Origin: Asterias rubens
Lineage: Eukaryota > Echinodermata > Asteroidea > Forcipulatida > Asteriidae
Length of the DNA stretch: 64,000 nucleotides
Direction: 5' to 3'
Assembly: GCF_902459465.1 (NCBI RefSeq)
Contig: NC_047072.1
Location: 16,721,776-16,785,775 of the forward strand
A model generated the notes under the pieces. That model was not told the DNA's origin and made no database searches. It saw only the letters and a program-made list of their open reading frames with translations. The position numbers and the translations under genes are program-made. Positions 11,119 to 23,483 of the stretch are shown piece after piece. Within the stretch, counting starts at the first letter, position 1; every line of letters starts with the position of its first letter.

Positions 11119-12304
11119 TCCGTTGAATCAATGTATCAATCAATGCTACAGGTCAAGAAAAAAAGATGGATAATTAAGATACACTTTAAGTGCAAAGTAA
11201 ACCTTTGGTGTTTGGAAAAGTTCGTTGTAAATGTAGATGTATTCAGTTAAATTAACCTTGAAATTTTCATTACAAAAGGTCGTCACGTTTTTAAGATATC
11301 GCCGAAAATATGGAAGGACCCAAGTCCACGCATGAAGAATAATCCCTAAATAGGATAACACACAATCTGAGAAGCATTACCGCGGTAACGCTTTTCTAGT
11401 TCAAATTTTCAAGGGGAACATAATGTTTTCGAAAAGGGCCATAGTCTCCATGTTACTTGTTTTATGAACTTTTTTGTTGTTGTTATGAACAAAAACAAAA
11501 GGGTTTTGCTGTAGGGCCGATACTCCGCAATGTTATGAGCAATGTCTCACAAGCCTTACCTTATTTTTGTCGATGGTTCGATGTGTTCATTCGGCTTCGG
11601 TCATGGAGGTTCACGCCCCGTTCTACGGCGACTCGGTGCAGCTCTCTACAGCCAACCGAGCTCAAACACCGAAGTTCATTTAGCATTGAAAAGTCTGTAG
11701 TTGGTACTAGAGAACTTCGTGAAATTCACAATAATGTAGTGGAAGGCTCAACAGTGAATTGTGTGTTGAACTCTGCAGTTTTTAGTAAAACATTTCGGCC
11801 ATGTCACAACAAAAACACAACGTGCAAACTTCGTGTGCTGTTTGGGCATATACTTCAAATAGTTGACCAAGCTTTTTAGAATAATATCAGCATTTTAAAC
11901 GTGCATTAGTTTTGACAAAATAGTTCTGTATGCACATGACTACTCTGGTGAGAATTTCGACAAATTTGCAAAGTAAAGTTCATCAGAAAATGCAACAATT
12001 TCGACAAGGTTGCAAGTAAAGTTCATCAGGAAAACGCGACGTCCAAGACCCTAAATTTGAGCCGAGAGATACGGCCATCCTCCAGCGCGACACGTCCAGT
12101 AATGCCGTGCTGTATCGGCCACAACGAGGGGCTTCGAAACCCGAACCAAGATCTCCTTGTTTGCATAACAAGAAGTCTTTCATGCTAAGACATTACACAG
12201 TCACCACTTGTTCTCACTTTCTTTCTCCTTTCTTGTTGGTGTAGGGCAACCCATTAGAGTTATATAACGGTGTTCTTTCAAAGAGCGTTCTTAATACACG
12301 GATG

Positions 12305-12345
12305 ACTATAGGGTTCGAATCCCTATTGGTATGCTTTACAAATTC
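12305..12345 (+). other. tRNA-like B-box fragment
   Basis: GGGTTCGAATCCCTATTGG is a perfect B-box/T-arm. No A box or acceptor stem can be matched upstream, so this is probably a SINE remnant. Confidence 0.3.
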
Positions 12346-12423
12346 CCCCTTACAAATAGGCCAAGGGAATTGTGCGTGACCTGTGTTTACGATGGGTTGA
12401 CGTCATTTTTCTCAATGGAAGAG

Positions 12424-12636
12424 AATGGGGAATGGGGGTGGGTTGGGGTTGGAGGAGGGGTTGGGGTTGGAGGAGGGGTTGGGGTTGGAGGTAGTGGGTG
12501 GGTGGGGGGGGGGTTTGAGGAGGGAAGGGTGGGGGTTAGAGGAGGGGTAAGTGGGGGTTGGAAGAGGGGTGGGGACTGGATGAGGGTAGGGTGGGGATTG
12601 GAGGAGCGGTGGGGTGGGGATTGAAGGAAGGTTGGG

Positions 12637-12637
<1 letters not shown>
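12424..12637 (+). repeat. G-rich minisatellite
   Basis: Irregular array of GGGGTTGGAGGA-type units with almost no C on the plus strand. G-quadruplex formation is possible. Confidence 0.8.

Positions 12638-12722
<85 letters not shown>
12638..12722 (+). repeat. (TAA)n microsatellite
   Basis: About 27 uninterrupted AAT/TAA trinucleotides. It directly abuts the G-rich minisatellite. Confidence 0.95.
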
Positions 12723-12798
12723 AAATGTATAAAGCGCTAAATCCATCGAAAACAATGCTACATAGCGCCCACACCTAAACATTTAAAGATCATCGGGG

Positions 12799-12852
12799 CC
12801 TATCAGAGTCCCCAAACCTATCAGAGTCCCCAAACCTATCAGAGTCCCCAAA
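12799..12852 (+). repeat. 18-bp tandem repeat, three copies
   Basis: Three head-to-tail units of CCTATCAGAGTCCCCAAA. Confidence 0.9.
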
Positions 12853-12979
12853 TCCCATAGTCATTTTCAGAATTGACAACAGTACAATACAAAGTTGAAA
12901 AGGTATACACACAAATTAATGTTAGCAAAAAATTACAAGCGAAAAATAACAAGCAAATTGAAAGGGGGTTCGAGGGGAA

Positions 12980-13206
12980 TGGGGTTTGAGAAGGGGTTGG
13001 GGTTTCAATATGGCAAAATGTCATGGCTTACAAAGAAGCGTTGAGAATGGGTTGGGGTTTCAATATGGCAACATGTCATGGCTTACAAAGAAGCGTTGAG
13101 AAGGGGTTGGGGTTTCAATATGGCAAAATGTCATGGCTTACAAAGAAGCGTTGAGAAGGGGTTGGGGTTTCAATATGGCAAAATGTCATGGCTTACAAAG
13201 AAGCGT
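12980..13206 (+). repeat. 55-bp tandem repeat, about four copies
   Basis: TCATGGCTTACAAAGAAGCG recurs at 13021, 13076, 13131 and 13186, a 55-bp period. Units also share GGGTTGGGGTTTCAATATGG. Confidence 0.9.
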
Positions 13207-13522
13207 TTGAATTTGCTTATTGTGAATGCCCGCAACAAAAGCCAAGAACTCAGCAAGAGTTAATAATAATTATATGGTATAATCTCTAATTAGCTATTTT
13301 TGAGCTTCGGTAGAGATAATTTTATTATGATCTACCAGGGTAAGTGACAGTAAATAGGTGGTTTAAGAAGACGTTAAGTTAATCCTCAAACTGAAATAAT
13401 AAATAATACTAATTAACTGCGATGATTACGTGCGTTGTGTGCTTACTATTATCAAATTACCGACAATGTGCCTCGTTAAGCACGTGGTTCACTGTCGCTG
13501 ATAACCAGGCTACAGTCCTACT

Positions 13523-13530
13523 TATATAAA
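13523..13530 (+). promoter_or_regulatory. TATA box of NTF2-like gene 1
   Basis: TATATAAA lies 109 bases upstream of the start codon of the first family gene. It is followed by TTTTTGAGTAG, similar to the TTTGAGTAGAGCC after the TATA-like box of genes 5 and 6. Confidence 0.55.
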
Positions 13531-13638
13531 GTTGTTTTTGAGTAGAAAATCTCAATTCGACCAAGCACTTGACACAAGTACAACTAAACAGGAACATACT
13601 GAATCATTTCCACTAGTTGAAGATTTAGTACAATAGTC

Positions 13639-16378
13639 ATGTCTCTATTACAATTCGTGTGTGTGTTTCTGCTCGTTTGTGGCGCATGGCGTGCACCGGC
13701 AGGCGTGGCTGCAGCTGAGCGTGGCATTGAAGAACGAAACGTCGAAGGTAAATATTTATTGAAATAATTATTAATTTCAGTTCTTGTGTCATATCAAACT
13801 AGGAAATCCAATGTCTTATTCGGTTGTTTGATGCACTCATTTCCCCAAAAAGATTGTTCTTCATGAAAAAAAATAGAAAAAAATAAGCCCTTCTTGTTTC
13901 AAGCCTAACGTTAATTTAAACAAAATGTATTATAAAATTCGAATATTTTCGATTCCCTTTTACGAGCATTTTTGTCAAAGCCGTAAAACGTTCGATGGCG
14001 TCCATTTCAAATACGGTCTGAAAATAATATTTGTCATTTTGAATCGTTATGATAATATTCAATTAAAACGGCATCGAATTTGACCTGGTGACTGAACAAA
14101 AACATAACTTTTTTGAAAGTATACAGGCAAAATTGTTTATTATGCCTAATGATGATGTCAAGTTTCAAAGTCGCTCTGAAATATTTATTATAAATTAAAT
14201 GAAATTATACAACATTTTATTACGTTCCACACTCTCATTAGGGCTCAGTCTGTTGAAAAATAAGTGCATTGCACAATTTTAAAAATTAAAACTTCAAAAT
14301 GAAAGAGCATCGATTTAATACATTTTGTCTTCAATGTGTATTTTTTTTCCTGGACAACAAATTTAACGAACCTGTTATTTTGGCCCTTTTCAAAACGATT
14401 TGGCTTTGGATTCAGCTCAGGCTAGCTAGGCCCCGGAGTTGTTTTAACAATATTGCGCGTGCTTTACGTATACGCACTCAGGGCTTCAGACGAGAGAACG
14501 GAGCCTCAAGCCGAATCCAAAGCCGAAGCCGTGGTTTCGAAAAGGGCCTTTGTCTCTTCCGTCGACTATAAGAAAGGATTTGTTCAATTGTTGTTTCGCA
14601 GATAAGATGATAGCCTTGACCGACAAGTTAATCGACACCCTGGCAAACGGTCATGTGGATGAATCGGTGAATATGTTTGATCCGGAAGCTATTATCTCGG
14701 ATGAGGGTTATCCTCCAGCTATCGGAAAGGAAGGTATTGTCTTAAATATCCCAAAAAGAAGTATTGATACCTGTCATAGATCACGTTTTGGACCATGGTA
14801 TGAATCCCGACTCACTGTGTTTGAAGATGCATGTTATTCAATGTACCTGTAGAAGAAGTTTCAGATAATCGTCAAACATTGTTTTCCGGAGAGTCGCGTA
14901 AGTTCGTTGTAGATGCTAAAAATAATGTTCGTCTCCTGAGACGAAAATTATTTTCGTGAAATTGTTTCACTCATTTCTCAAAAACTACAGCACCTCAGCA
15001 AGTAAAAACTATTTGAAGGGACGCTTTCTACAATCATTGTCTTCAAACCGTGTAAGTTTAGTGTAAATCTGTGGAATTGGTATGCTGTGTCGTGCAAAAA
15101 GTATTTGACACGAAGGCTTGGACAAAAGAATACAAGGGGTGGGGTGGGTGGGGGGGGGGTAGGGGGCTGCTGACTTGATGATTTTACTTGTTACAATTAT
15201 TACATAAATATTGTTGTCATCCTTGTATAGCTATCCATAAGGTAGGAGAAATTATAGCCGCTAAAGTCGGCAGGGTGGAGAAACTCTACCTTGACGTGGC
15301 ACCACTCGAGGAAGGGGCAGCCTTTGTCTACGTACTTCTTGGTCAAAAATTGTACAATCACGAGAACGAACTGTTTAATGACAGAAAGTAAGTTTTCCTC
15401 TCAAACATACCCCCTTTCGTGTGAGTTTAAAGGCACTATGGACACCTTTGGTAATTGTCAAAGCCCAGGAGTATTCTCACCAGGGGCATCCAAACATACT
15501 TATACAATAACAAACATGTGAACATTTGGGCTGAATTGGTCATTGAATTTGCGAGAGAATAATGAAAGAAAAAGACAGCCTTGTTGTTTTACTTTGTGTG
15601 CTTTCAGATTCATAAAAAAAGGCTTCAGTTAAAGCGTTCTATTGAGTGAGAAATTATCTCTTTCTCAAATACTATTTCTCAAAATGTTTTTACAATCAAC
15701 AGCTCTCCATTGCTCGTCACCAAGTAAGGTTTTATTGCAACAATTATTTTGAGTAGTTGCCAGTAGTGTCCACTGCCCCTTTAAAATTGATTGGGTGGGA
15801 TTGATCGATGCAATTGTTGTAATCCTGGGGAGGGGGGGGGGGGTGTTATGTCATCTTAAAGTTGTGTGGCCCGATATTATCCGAAAGACGTAAAGAGTTT
15901 TTCCCTCAAATTGGAAGGCAGGATGACACTAATAAACACCAAGGATGGATCCAGACCGAAATTTTAGGGGGAGGCCAACATTGTCAAAGATGGAGCATGC
16001 GAGTGCGCGAACTGCGGCCTTTGAGGGTCCGGAAAATCCTGCTTTCTAGATGCACTGTGGTGTAATCCAATGAAACTTAGAGGCATTATTGATGAAAGAC
16101 ATAACCCAAAACATTGAACTTAGGTCTTTTAGATATGGGGGGGGGGGGGGGGCAGAAGACAGTGGAGTGAAATCGAGAATTGGTGGATTAAGGGGCCCAA
16201 TGTAGTGGAGGGAAATATAGGCTGAAACGAAGGAAACAAAACACATTTTGATACATTTTGTTCTTGAATGCAGATTATAAAAAAAAATCCTTTTTTCTAC
16301 TTTAGAGCGCTGATCATCTGGCGGAATACCGACGACGGTTACATGGTCTACCGACTGATGTCCAACTCAAACGTCTAA
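13639..16378 (+). CDS. Secreted NTF2-like/SnoaL-type protein, gene 1 (four exons)
   Basis: Exons 13639-13747, 14602-14733, 15231-15387 and 16306-16378 join with phases 1, 1, 2 into 156 residues. All junctions are GT-AG. The start MSLLQFVCVFLLVCGAWRA gives a clear signal peptide, so the product should be secreted. Exon 2 (DKMIALTDKLIDTLANGHVD, then YPPAIGKEG) and exon 3 (ending LYNHENELFNDRK) match the helix and Gly-containing loop followed by a curved sheet typical of NTF2-like, SnoaL or DUF4440 domains. The last exon is IIWRNTDDGYMVYRLMSNSN. It is the most divergent member: it lacks the MFLVNLVPLL leader and the NxHNQ ending of genes 2, 3, 5 and 6. Exon lengths 2 and 3 equal those of the others (132 and 157). 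Intron 1 holds an M2 element and intron 3 a family A element. The fold assignment rests on motif memory; no catalytic residues can be claimed. Confidence 0.75.
14382..14548. repeat. MITE-like inverted-repeat element, family M2
   Basis: Left end GGCCCTTTTCAAAACG and right end TTTCGAAAAGGGCC. It also has an internal inverted pair (GATTCAGCTCAGGCTAGC, and later GAACGGAGCCTCAAGCCGAA). It lies in intron 1 of gene 1. Confidence 0.7.
15429..15784 (+). repeat. MITE-like element, family A
   Basis: Ends are inverted: TTAAAGGCACTATGGACACC on the left, GTGTCCACTGCCCCTTTAAA on the right. The internal landmark is CTATTTCTCAAAATG followed by ATCAACAGCTCTCCATTGCT. It lies in intron 3 of gene 1. Confidence 0.75.
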
Positions 16379-16451
16379 CAGTCGTCTGATAAAATGACCC
16401 GTGTTGGTTTACTCCTATATTGATTATATGTTTCTAAATCTGAACTTAAAT

Positions 16452-16795
16452 TGAAGAGTACTCAAAGGCATTGGGAACCCTTTGTAATTGTCAAAGACGA
16501 TGAGTATTTTCACTTGGTGTATCGTAACATGTGCATATAATAATAAACCTGTAAAAAATGGGCTCAAGTCATCGAAGTTGCAAGAAAATAAAGAAGGAAA
16601 ATCACCTTTGTTGCACATTTTTGTGTGCAGTATTTTATTATTCGAGTGAGAAATTACCTCATTCTATGTAACTATGTTACTTCAGAGGGAGCCGTTTCTC
16701 ACAATGTTGTATACTATCAACAGCTCTCCATTGCTCGTTACCAAGTAAGTTTTTATGCTAACAATTATTTTGAGTAAGATTTTAAGTCACTGGAC
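16452..16795 (+). repeat. MITE-like element, family A
   Basis: Full-length copy just after gene 1, with the internal landmark GAGGGAGCCGTTTCTCACAA. Its ends are more worn than in other copies. Confidence 0.7.
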
Positions 16796-16918
16796 ACACT
16801 TTTGGTAAATACTGTGTCAATGAAACATGTAGTCAAATAAAGGGTCATTTCCCCCAGAAATACTCGAAAAATATTGTTGTAGTAATTTTGTGACTGTGAA
16901 ACTGTTTTGGCATTTTTG

Positions 16919-17069
16919 CCCTTTTCGAAACCACGGCTTCAGCTCCAGATTCGGCTCAGGCTAGCTTGGCCCCGTGTGCGTGCTTTACGTATATGCGCTC
17001 AGGGCTTCAGACGAGAGAACGGAGCCTGAAGCCGAATCCAAAGCCCAATCCGTAGTTTCTAAAAGGGCC
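16919..17069. repeat. MITE-like element, family M2
   Basis: GCCCTTTTCGAAACCACGGC at the left, TAGTTTCTAAAAGGGCC at the right, with the same internal words as the 14.4 kb copy. Confidence 0.7.
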
Positions 17070-18925
17070 ATAGAAATGGACCGGTGATAAGTTAGGACGC
17101 CCGCTACCGTCTCAACATTTTGCATGTTTGTCGTATTAGTAGATGTGCGGTGCTTATTTAGTGTCTTAAATTTGTTGCACCTATTGACTTCTCCTGAATT
17201 GTTTTGCTATATGAATTTCCATCTAATATAAAAGAGCTTTCCAGTTATGGTTCAGATCGGTTTAATATGAGGGGAAAGAGGTCATGACCCGCGGATAGTG
17301 GATACTGTGGGCGGTACCCAGGGGGAGTTGAGTTACTATGGACGCTACCCTGGGGGAGTTAAGTTATGGAGTGTTATGTCCTCCGTGGAGCTTTGGGACT
17401 ATCTCTGGAGTAACTCTATATTACTGGGCATATGTACGGCATCGTCTGGGAAGCTTTAGCTTTACTTGTTTATGTGAAGAATATTCCCCTTTGAAATATG
17501 GGACTCCCCTCCCACCTGGAAGTAAACAAGAATCTGTAATTTCGATGTAGGAGACTAGATGCAAACACTGACTGAAATATAGGAAACCCCATTACTCCCA
17601 TCACAGTCCGTATATGCATGCATGGGTAGGGCAGCTTTCTGCAGTAAAAGCTTACAAATGTCTATACAAAACAATAGGTCAATTTCTTACCATTAAACCA
17701 ACCATTTAAAAAGACTCATGAGTATTTTGACAAAACGAAGTAGCCATTCCATTCCGATTTGTTCGTTTATACTGCAGTTTTCCTTAAAGTCTTCAAGGTC
17801 ATTGTCGTGAGACAGTCTCTACGCCAAAGTCATCGACAATTGATTGAAAAATAGATTGATCAATATTTATTTCGATGATGAATGTCGGTGTCCTAGTTCC
17901 AGCAAGCTCACATCTGTTCTGTGTCTCACTCCCCCCAACCTCCACTCCCATTCCCTGAATGGCTCGACCACGTTCTAGATCGGACAGTCCACTCTCTAAA
18001 CACAACAAATGAAATCCAATCCTTCATATATTTGTTCCTTTGATTCCACAGCTTGCAGATGGTAAATGAATCGGTAACAGTTACACAGAAAAACCTCTTG
18101 AAAGTTAAGTGCCGAAAGTATACACTTGAATTTAACTTCAAATTAGGTTTATACCAACCAGTGTGTGCCTGTCTTGCCTCAGGCGAAACTCCTGCAAACT
18201 CTCAACCAGTTTCTAGTTTTACACAACTTGCATTCATGACACTTAACAGCGTAGTATTTTTTACTAATGTCTTCACGCTGTGAAAATTGACAGTAGTATC
18301 GAAGCTGGGTAAAGTTCCGTTGACTGAAACCAATAAAGTGATACGCATTAGCTTAAACATTACACGATTCATTTTGTCCAGGAAATATAATACTCCAAGA
18401 CAAACTACAGGAATTGTGTTTGGAACCTAAAGTTCAAGCGAGCACCAATTCTCCATCAGGGGTCCGTCTGGCGTCCACAATGCATGCAGTAAAAGTCGAC
18501 GAAATAACGCTTAGACCCCGCCCCAATATAACCGGGCCCGATCTTTTATAATTTTGAGATCGACCCTCAACATAATGGTTGAACAAAAAACATTATTATA
18601 ATTCTGACTTGACGTGTACATCACTTTGTCTCTCAAGACTCACTAATCTTAATGTTACACCATCTTATTATTTTCAGAATGTGAACACAAATAACGTGAA
18701 CGTGGCCATAATTTTTTTATTTTTTTATATTTTATTTTACTAAAACCCGAACACCTGGTTTTGGGGGAAACAATTGTATCGAAATGTTTTAAGTTATGGG
18801 AATAAATTAAGTCTTTCGTCAACCAAAAGGACCTTCTTTTAGCAACAAATTTGAAGGCTGCCCAAAGCAACATTCCATTGAAGGCATCCCAGGTATACCC
18901 GACGAATCATGTACCCAGTACACTC
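17070..18925. other. No clear gene
   Basis: Apart from the weak exon candidate at 17.8-18.0 kb there is only unique-looking AT-rich sequence with scattered short open frames. No tandem array or element with ends. Confidence 0.35.
17799..17995 (-). CDS. Candidate terminal exon, unrecognised (weak)
   Basis: After a minus-strand acceptor (TGTGTTTAG) an open frame in phase 1 runs 64 residues to a TGA. It begins ESGLSDLERGRAIQGMGVEV and ends DDFGVETVSRQ. Composition is protein-like and the opening ESG resembles the terminal exon candidate at 7328. No upstream exon was found. Confidence 0.2.
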
Positions 18926-18926
18926 T

Positions 18927-19199
18927 AGCCTTTAGTCAAGGCGCACGCGGCGGCAGCGCCCCCAGATATCACGCACAAAGAAAGACCAGCGCTGGGGTCG
19001 ATTTCACAAAGAGTTAGGACTTGTCCTAACTTAGGACTAGTCCTAGGAGATATACAAATTGCATGGATAGTCCTAAGTTAGGACAAGTTACTCGTCCTAA
19101 CTCGAGATAACACTAGTCCTAACTCTCTGTGAAATCCACCCCAGGTCTTTTTTCGTGCGTGACATTTCGGGGTGCGGCGTGCGCCTTGACTGAAGGCTA
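18927..19199. repeat. Inverted-repeat element carrying a nested hairpin element
   Basis: Outer arms at 18927-18990 and 19143-19199 are inverted (AGCCTTTAGTCAAGGCGCAC against GCGCCTTGACTGAAGGCT; ATCACGCACAAAGAAAGACC against GGTCTTTTTTCGTGCGTGAC). A second foldback element (18994-19142) sits at the apex. Confidence 0.75.
18994..19142. repeat. TTAGGAC hairpin element, family H
   Basis: Starts GATTTCACAAAGAGTTAGGA and ends CCTAACTCTCTGTGAAATC. The arms are packed with TTAGGACTAGTCCTAA palindromes, so one strand can fold almost completely. Other copies lie at 23.5, 31.6, 61.9 and 63.5 kb. Confidence 0.8.
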
Positions 19200-19961
19200 C
19201 GACACTCGGACAGCTGAATCAAAAATATATTCGTGGATTTGACTATTTGGTTAGGCGTTGCCTATAGAAACGAGTACCCACCGAGACTGAGTATGTAATG
19301 TTGTGACATTCACAGCTGGACGACAAACCACAAATCATGAAATAACCTCAAAATGACACTTCCTTTAAAGGGATTGTGGAGAAACAAAAGTTAAAGTGAT
19401 TTATAAACAGTCAAGCCCAACGCCCACTGTGTGCTTGTTTTTTTTGACGAGTTCGCAACTGTAGAATAATTTGACCTCTTTTTAAACAAACATGGTGCAA
19501 AAATTCCTCATAAATATATATCGTCCACAGCTGTTATAAAAGATCCCACGGCAAACTTTATGTTTATTTACAAAAGGAATAATAATAATAATCCTAAAAG
19601 TTTAAAAATGTTATGACATAGACATTGATTTATGCACTTTATTCCTGGACGTGTTACTTGTTAAAATAAGAAGTAATTGCCGTCCTAATTCTCTATGTAT
19701 GAGACAATATCACAGATCGTTTTATGAAAATAATAAGCTAAGTAACATCGGGTGGGTGGGGTTACTGAGTTGAAGCTGCAAGCTCTCTTTTTATAAAGTG
19801 TTTACCGGAGTCAACCTACGCACCAAATGCAGCCAACCACCCACACATCAATTATACTATAGCATCCAAACCCCATAGAGCACAATTTGAGCAAAATAAT
19901 ATTGACGTAAAGCGGTCACACAATTTACACAATTATTTTTTCGTTTCCTGCCCCTCTCCAT

Positions 19962-20189
19962 TTGAAGAAAATAATCACATGTGGTGCGTTTATCAGACAG
20001 CTACAGGAATTGCAAGCATCTTCCTCTCGCAAAAACACATTCAAGCCATTGTGCTCATTTACAGTTGCTACCAAGGACTCTAACCAAAATTGGAAAAAAC
20101 AAGTCGAGGACTCCTTAGGGAAGTCACAAGACTGGCTGGGGTGGTTCACGAGGAATTTGTGTTCAAAGTATAAATTGGAAACTGTTTAA
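19962..20189 (+). other. Open frame of unknown status
   Basis: A 75-codon frame whose second half (VATKDSNQNWKKQVEDSLGK) looks protein-like, but no upstream exon, clear acceptor or homologue is apparent. Possibly a decayed exon. Confidence 0.15.
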
Positions 20190-20228
20190 AAGTGCACGGA
20201 ACAAGGAAAGAGCAAGCTCCTCAAGAAA

Positions 20229-21352
20229 TGGCAGTAAAGTTAGTTTGATATTGGATATTGAACATTCACTATGTTTGCACAGTGCGAATATCAATGTTGC
20301 ATTTTAGATATTGGACATTTGACATTCACTATGTTTGTACAGCGAATATCAATGTTCCATTTTAGATATTGAATATTGGACATTCACTATGTTTGCACAG
20401 TGCGAATATCAATGTTCCATTTTATATATTGAATATTGGACATTCACTATGTTTGCACAGTGCGAAAATCAATGTTCCATTTTATATATTGAATATTGGA
20501 CATTCACTATGTTTGCACAGTGCGAATATCAATGTTCTATTTTAGATATTGAATATTGGACATTCACTATGTTTGCACAGTGCGAATATCAATGTCCAAT
20601 ATTCAATGTCAAACTAACTTTACTGTCGTTCCTCAGTATGCATCTTTGAGGTGTGTGCACTTGTACGTCTTAAATACTGGTCTTAGAACAAGTCTCGACT
20701 GCTCCGGTGTTGTCTTGAGTCAGGACCCCGTAGCGACCCGGCACACCGAAACCGTGGACGGCCCAGTCACTGGACCTGTCATGCTTAATTCCACTCGTGG
20801 TATGTTTACCCTGTACCTCATGCCGAGATCATGCCCTCTTTTGGTGATAGAATTATTATCTTCAGACTTCAGTATTCAGTTAAGTTCAAAATTAATGGGC
20901 AGTTATTTCTAAACTGTTGGACACCTCACCTATGCTTTTTTTGTCACATAAAGTGCAATCCAAGGCCGTTTTTATTTAAAAAACACCCGCTCAAAAATGT
21001 GTAACATTGGCAGAAAAACATGTTCGCCATTTAACCTTGAAGGGCCGCCTATGCTGTTGTTGTTTTAGGAGCAAACCACTACGGTTAACATTCCACAGTA
21101 AAAGTTGATTATTGAATGACATAATTTTGAACGCGGAGTTGTTTTTCTTCTCCCGGAATACCAGGGTAGCTATGTGCCAAACTGTTCGCACAATATGGCG
21201 ATATCAGCATCCAATATCGATGTATAAGGTATACATTCACTGTACAAACCTATGCGAATGCCTAACATAGAACATCGAAAAGGCAACATTGATAATCGCT
21301 GTACAAGCCTATACGTGAATGTTCAATATCCAATATCAAACTAACTTCACTG
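20229..21352. mobile_element. Inverted-repeat element, about 1.1 kb, no transposase seen
   Basis: Left end GGCAGTAAAGTTAGTTTGAT and right end ATCAAACTAACTTCACTGCC are inverted copies, followed inward by ATTGGATATTGAACATTCAC and its inverse. A third, internal inverse end lies near 20600-20630. The interior has the 60-bp array (left) and no recognisable protein. Confidence 0.6.
20270..20600 (+). repeat. 60-bp tandem repeat inside the foldback element
   Basis: About five units with period 60 share TTCACTATGTTTGCACAGTG and AATATCAATGTTCCATTTTA. A 60-bp period keeps a frame open, giving a repetitive 20-residue peptide that is not evidence of a gene. Confidence 0.85.
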
Positions 21353-21830
21353 CCACTGCCTTTCATCGCATTTCTAGTTCTTAAAAAATGGCATTCATCA
21401 ATTTCACAATCAAAACGTAAAGCACACGCTGACCAGCGGTGCATGTGTAGTTTTGACGGAACGTCCTTGCAGGGGCAGCCAAGTAACAAAAATAAATAAT
21501 CATAATTCATCGCGAATAATAATGAAGAAATAAAAAACAAAGGTTGCCGCATCCTTGTCTACCCTTGACCTAGTTCATAACACTCCAAAACTGTTAAGAT
21601 ATAGATTTGTGATTTATCATCACATATTGTTCTTCGATTATTAGTGACTTATCACTCATTTCAATGAACTTTATTTCACTTTTCATTCTTAAAATTATAA
21701 CCCTGAAGTAGGTTAATAAACTCACAAAAGGCATGGCTGCGACGAACAAACAAATAATTTCAAAATCATTTGAATTATTCTGGTTAAATTATTCTGATTG
21801 TGAAACCAAGGACTCGGAGCAAAGCGAACT

Positions 21831-23296
21831 AACACTGTATTAGCCATGAACCCAAACACTGTATTATCCATGAACCCAAACACTGTATTAGCCATGAACC
21901 CAAACACTGTATTAGCCATGAACCCAAACACTGTATTAGCCATGAACCCAAACACTGTATTAGCCATGAACCCAAACACTGTATTAGCCATGAACCCAAA
22001 CACTGTATTAGCCATGAACCCAAACACTGTATTAGCCATGAACCCAAACACTGTATTAGCCATGAACCCAAACACTGTATTAGCCATGAACCCAAACACT
22101 GTATTAGCCATGAACCCAAACACTGTATTAGCCATGAACCCAAACACTGTATTAGCCATGAACCCAAACACTGTATTAGCCATGAACCCAAACACTGTAT
22201 TAGCCATGAACCCAAACACTGTATTAGCCATGAACCCAAACACTGTATTAGCCATGAACCCAAACACTGTATTAGCCATGAACCCAAACACTGTATTAGC
22301 CATGAACCCAAACACTGTATTAGCCATGAACCCAAACACTGTATTAGCCATGAACCCAAACACTGTATTAGCCATGAACCCAAACACTGTATTAGCCATG
22401 AACCCAAACACTGTATTAGCCATGAACCCAAACACTGTATTAGCCATGAACCCAAACACTGTATTAGCCATGAACCCAAACACTGTATTAGCCATGAACC
22501 CAAACACTGTATTAGCCATGAACCCAAACACTGTATTAGCCATGAACCCAAACACTGTATTAGCCATGAACCCAAACACTGTATTAGCCATGAACCCAAA
22601 CACTGTATTAGCCATGAACCCAAACACTGTATTAGCCATGAACCCAAACACTGTATTAGCCATGAACCCAAACACTGTATTAGCCATGAACCCAAACACT
22701 GTATTAGCCATGAACCCAAACACTGTATTAGCCATGAACCCAAACACTGTATTAGCCATGAACCCAAACACTGTATTAGCCATGAACCCAAACACTGTAT
22801 TAGCCATGAACCCAAACACTGTATTAGCCATGAACCCAAACACTGTATTAGCCATGAACCCAAACACTGTATTAGCCATGAACCCAAACACTGTATTAGC
22901 CATGAACCCAAACACTGTATTAGCCATGAACCCAAACACTGTATTAGCCATGAACCCAAACACTGTATTAGCCATGAACCCAAACACTGTATTAGCCATG
23001 AACCCAAACACTGTATTAGCCATGAACCCAAACACTGTATTAGCCATGAACCCAAACACTGTATTAGCCATGAACCCAAACACTGTATTAGCCATGAACC
23101 CAAACACTGTATTAGCCATGAACCCAAACACTGTATTAGCCATGAACCCAAACACTGTATTAGCCATGAACCCAAACACTGTATTAGCCATGAACCCAAA
23201 CACTGTATTAGCCATGAACCCAAACACTGTATTAGCCATGAACCCAAACACTGTATTAGCCATGAACCCAAACACTGTATTAGCCATGAACCCAAA
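21831..23296 (+). repeat. 24-bp minisatellite, 60 complete units
   Basis: Units read AACCCAAACACTG then TATTAGCCATG. Full units run from 21849 to 23288 (1440 bases, exactly 60), with partial units at both ends. By eye only the first complete unit differs (TATC for TAGC); the other 59 are identical. Since 24 is divisible by three and the unit contains ATG but stops in only two frames, frames of about 500 codons appear on both strands. They are composition artefacts unless transcription is shown. Confidence 0.97.
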
Positions 23297-23483
23297 TGGA
23301 GAGAAGACAAGGAAGATAGATGTAGATTTGTTCTAGAAGGGAAAACCCACCCACAAAATAACAGCTCTACATCTCTAAGTGGAGCTCCGACCCAGCGGGT
23401 GACACTGCTATAGACCATTGAGTTTACAAGAAAGTTTTAATAATTGTACGGTCCATGGCATTTCTTGGATCGTACACTCTGCC

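Noticed and set aside
10775-11250. Overlapping plus-strand frames rich in A, C, L, P and W
   Set aside because: Produced by the 7-bp simple repeats, which keep several frames open.
11457-11879. 140-codon plus-strand frame
   Set aside because: No signal peptide, domain or splice context; the minus strand here may instead hold a 5'UTR exon ending at a GTAAGG donor.
12387-12782. Minus-strand frames with poly-Leu, poly-Ile or poly-Tyr
   Set aside because: Direct translation of the (TAA)n microsatellite and the G-rich minisatellite.
21831-23296. Resemblance to a CRISPR array
   Set aside because: There are no spacers: identical 24-bp units follow each other directly, in a eukaryotic genome.
21722-23418. 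Frames of about 500 codons on both strands (MNPNTVLA, MANTVFGF and GSWLIQCL repeats)
   Set aside because: They arise because the 24-bp unit is a multiple of three; no promoter, signal or independent coding evidence.
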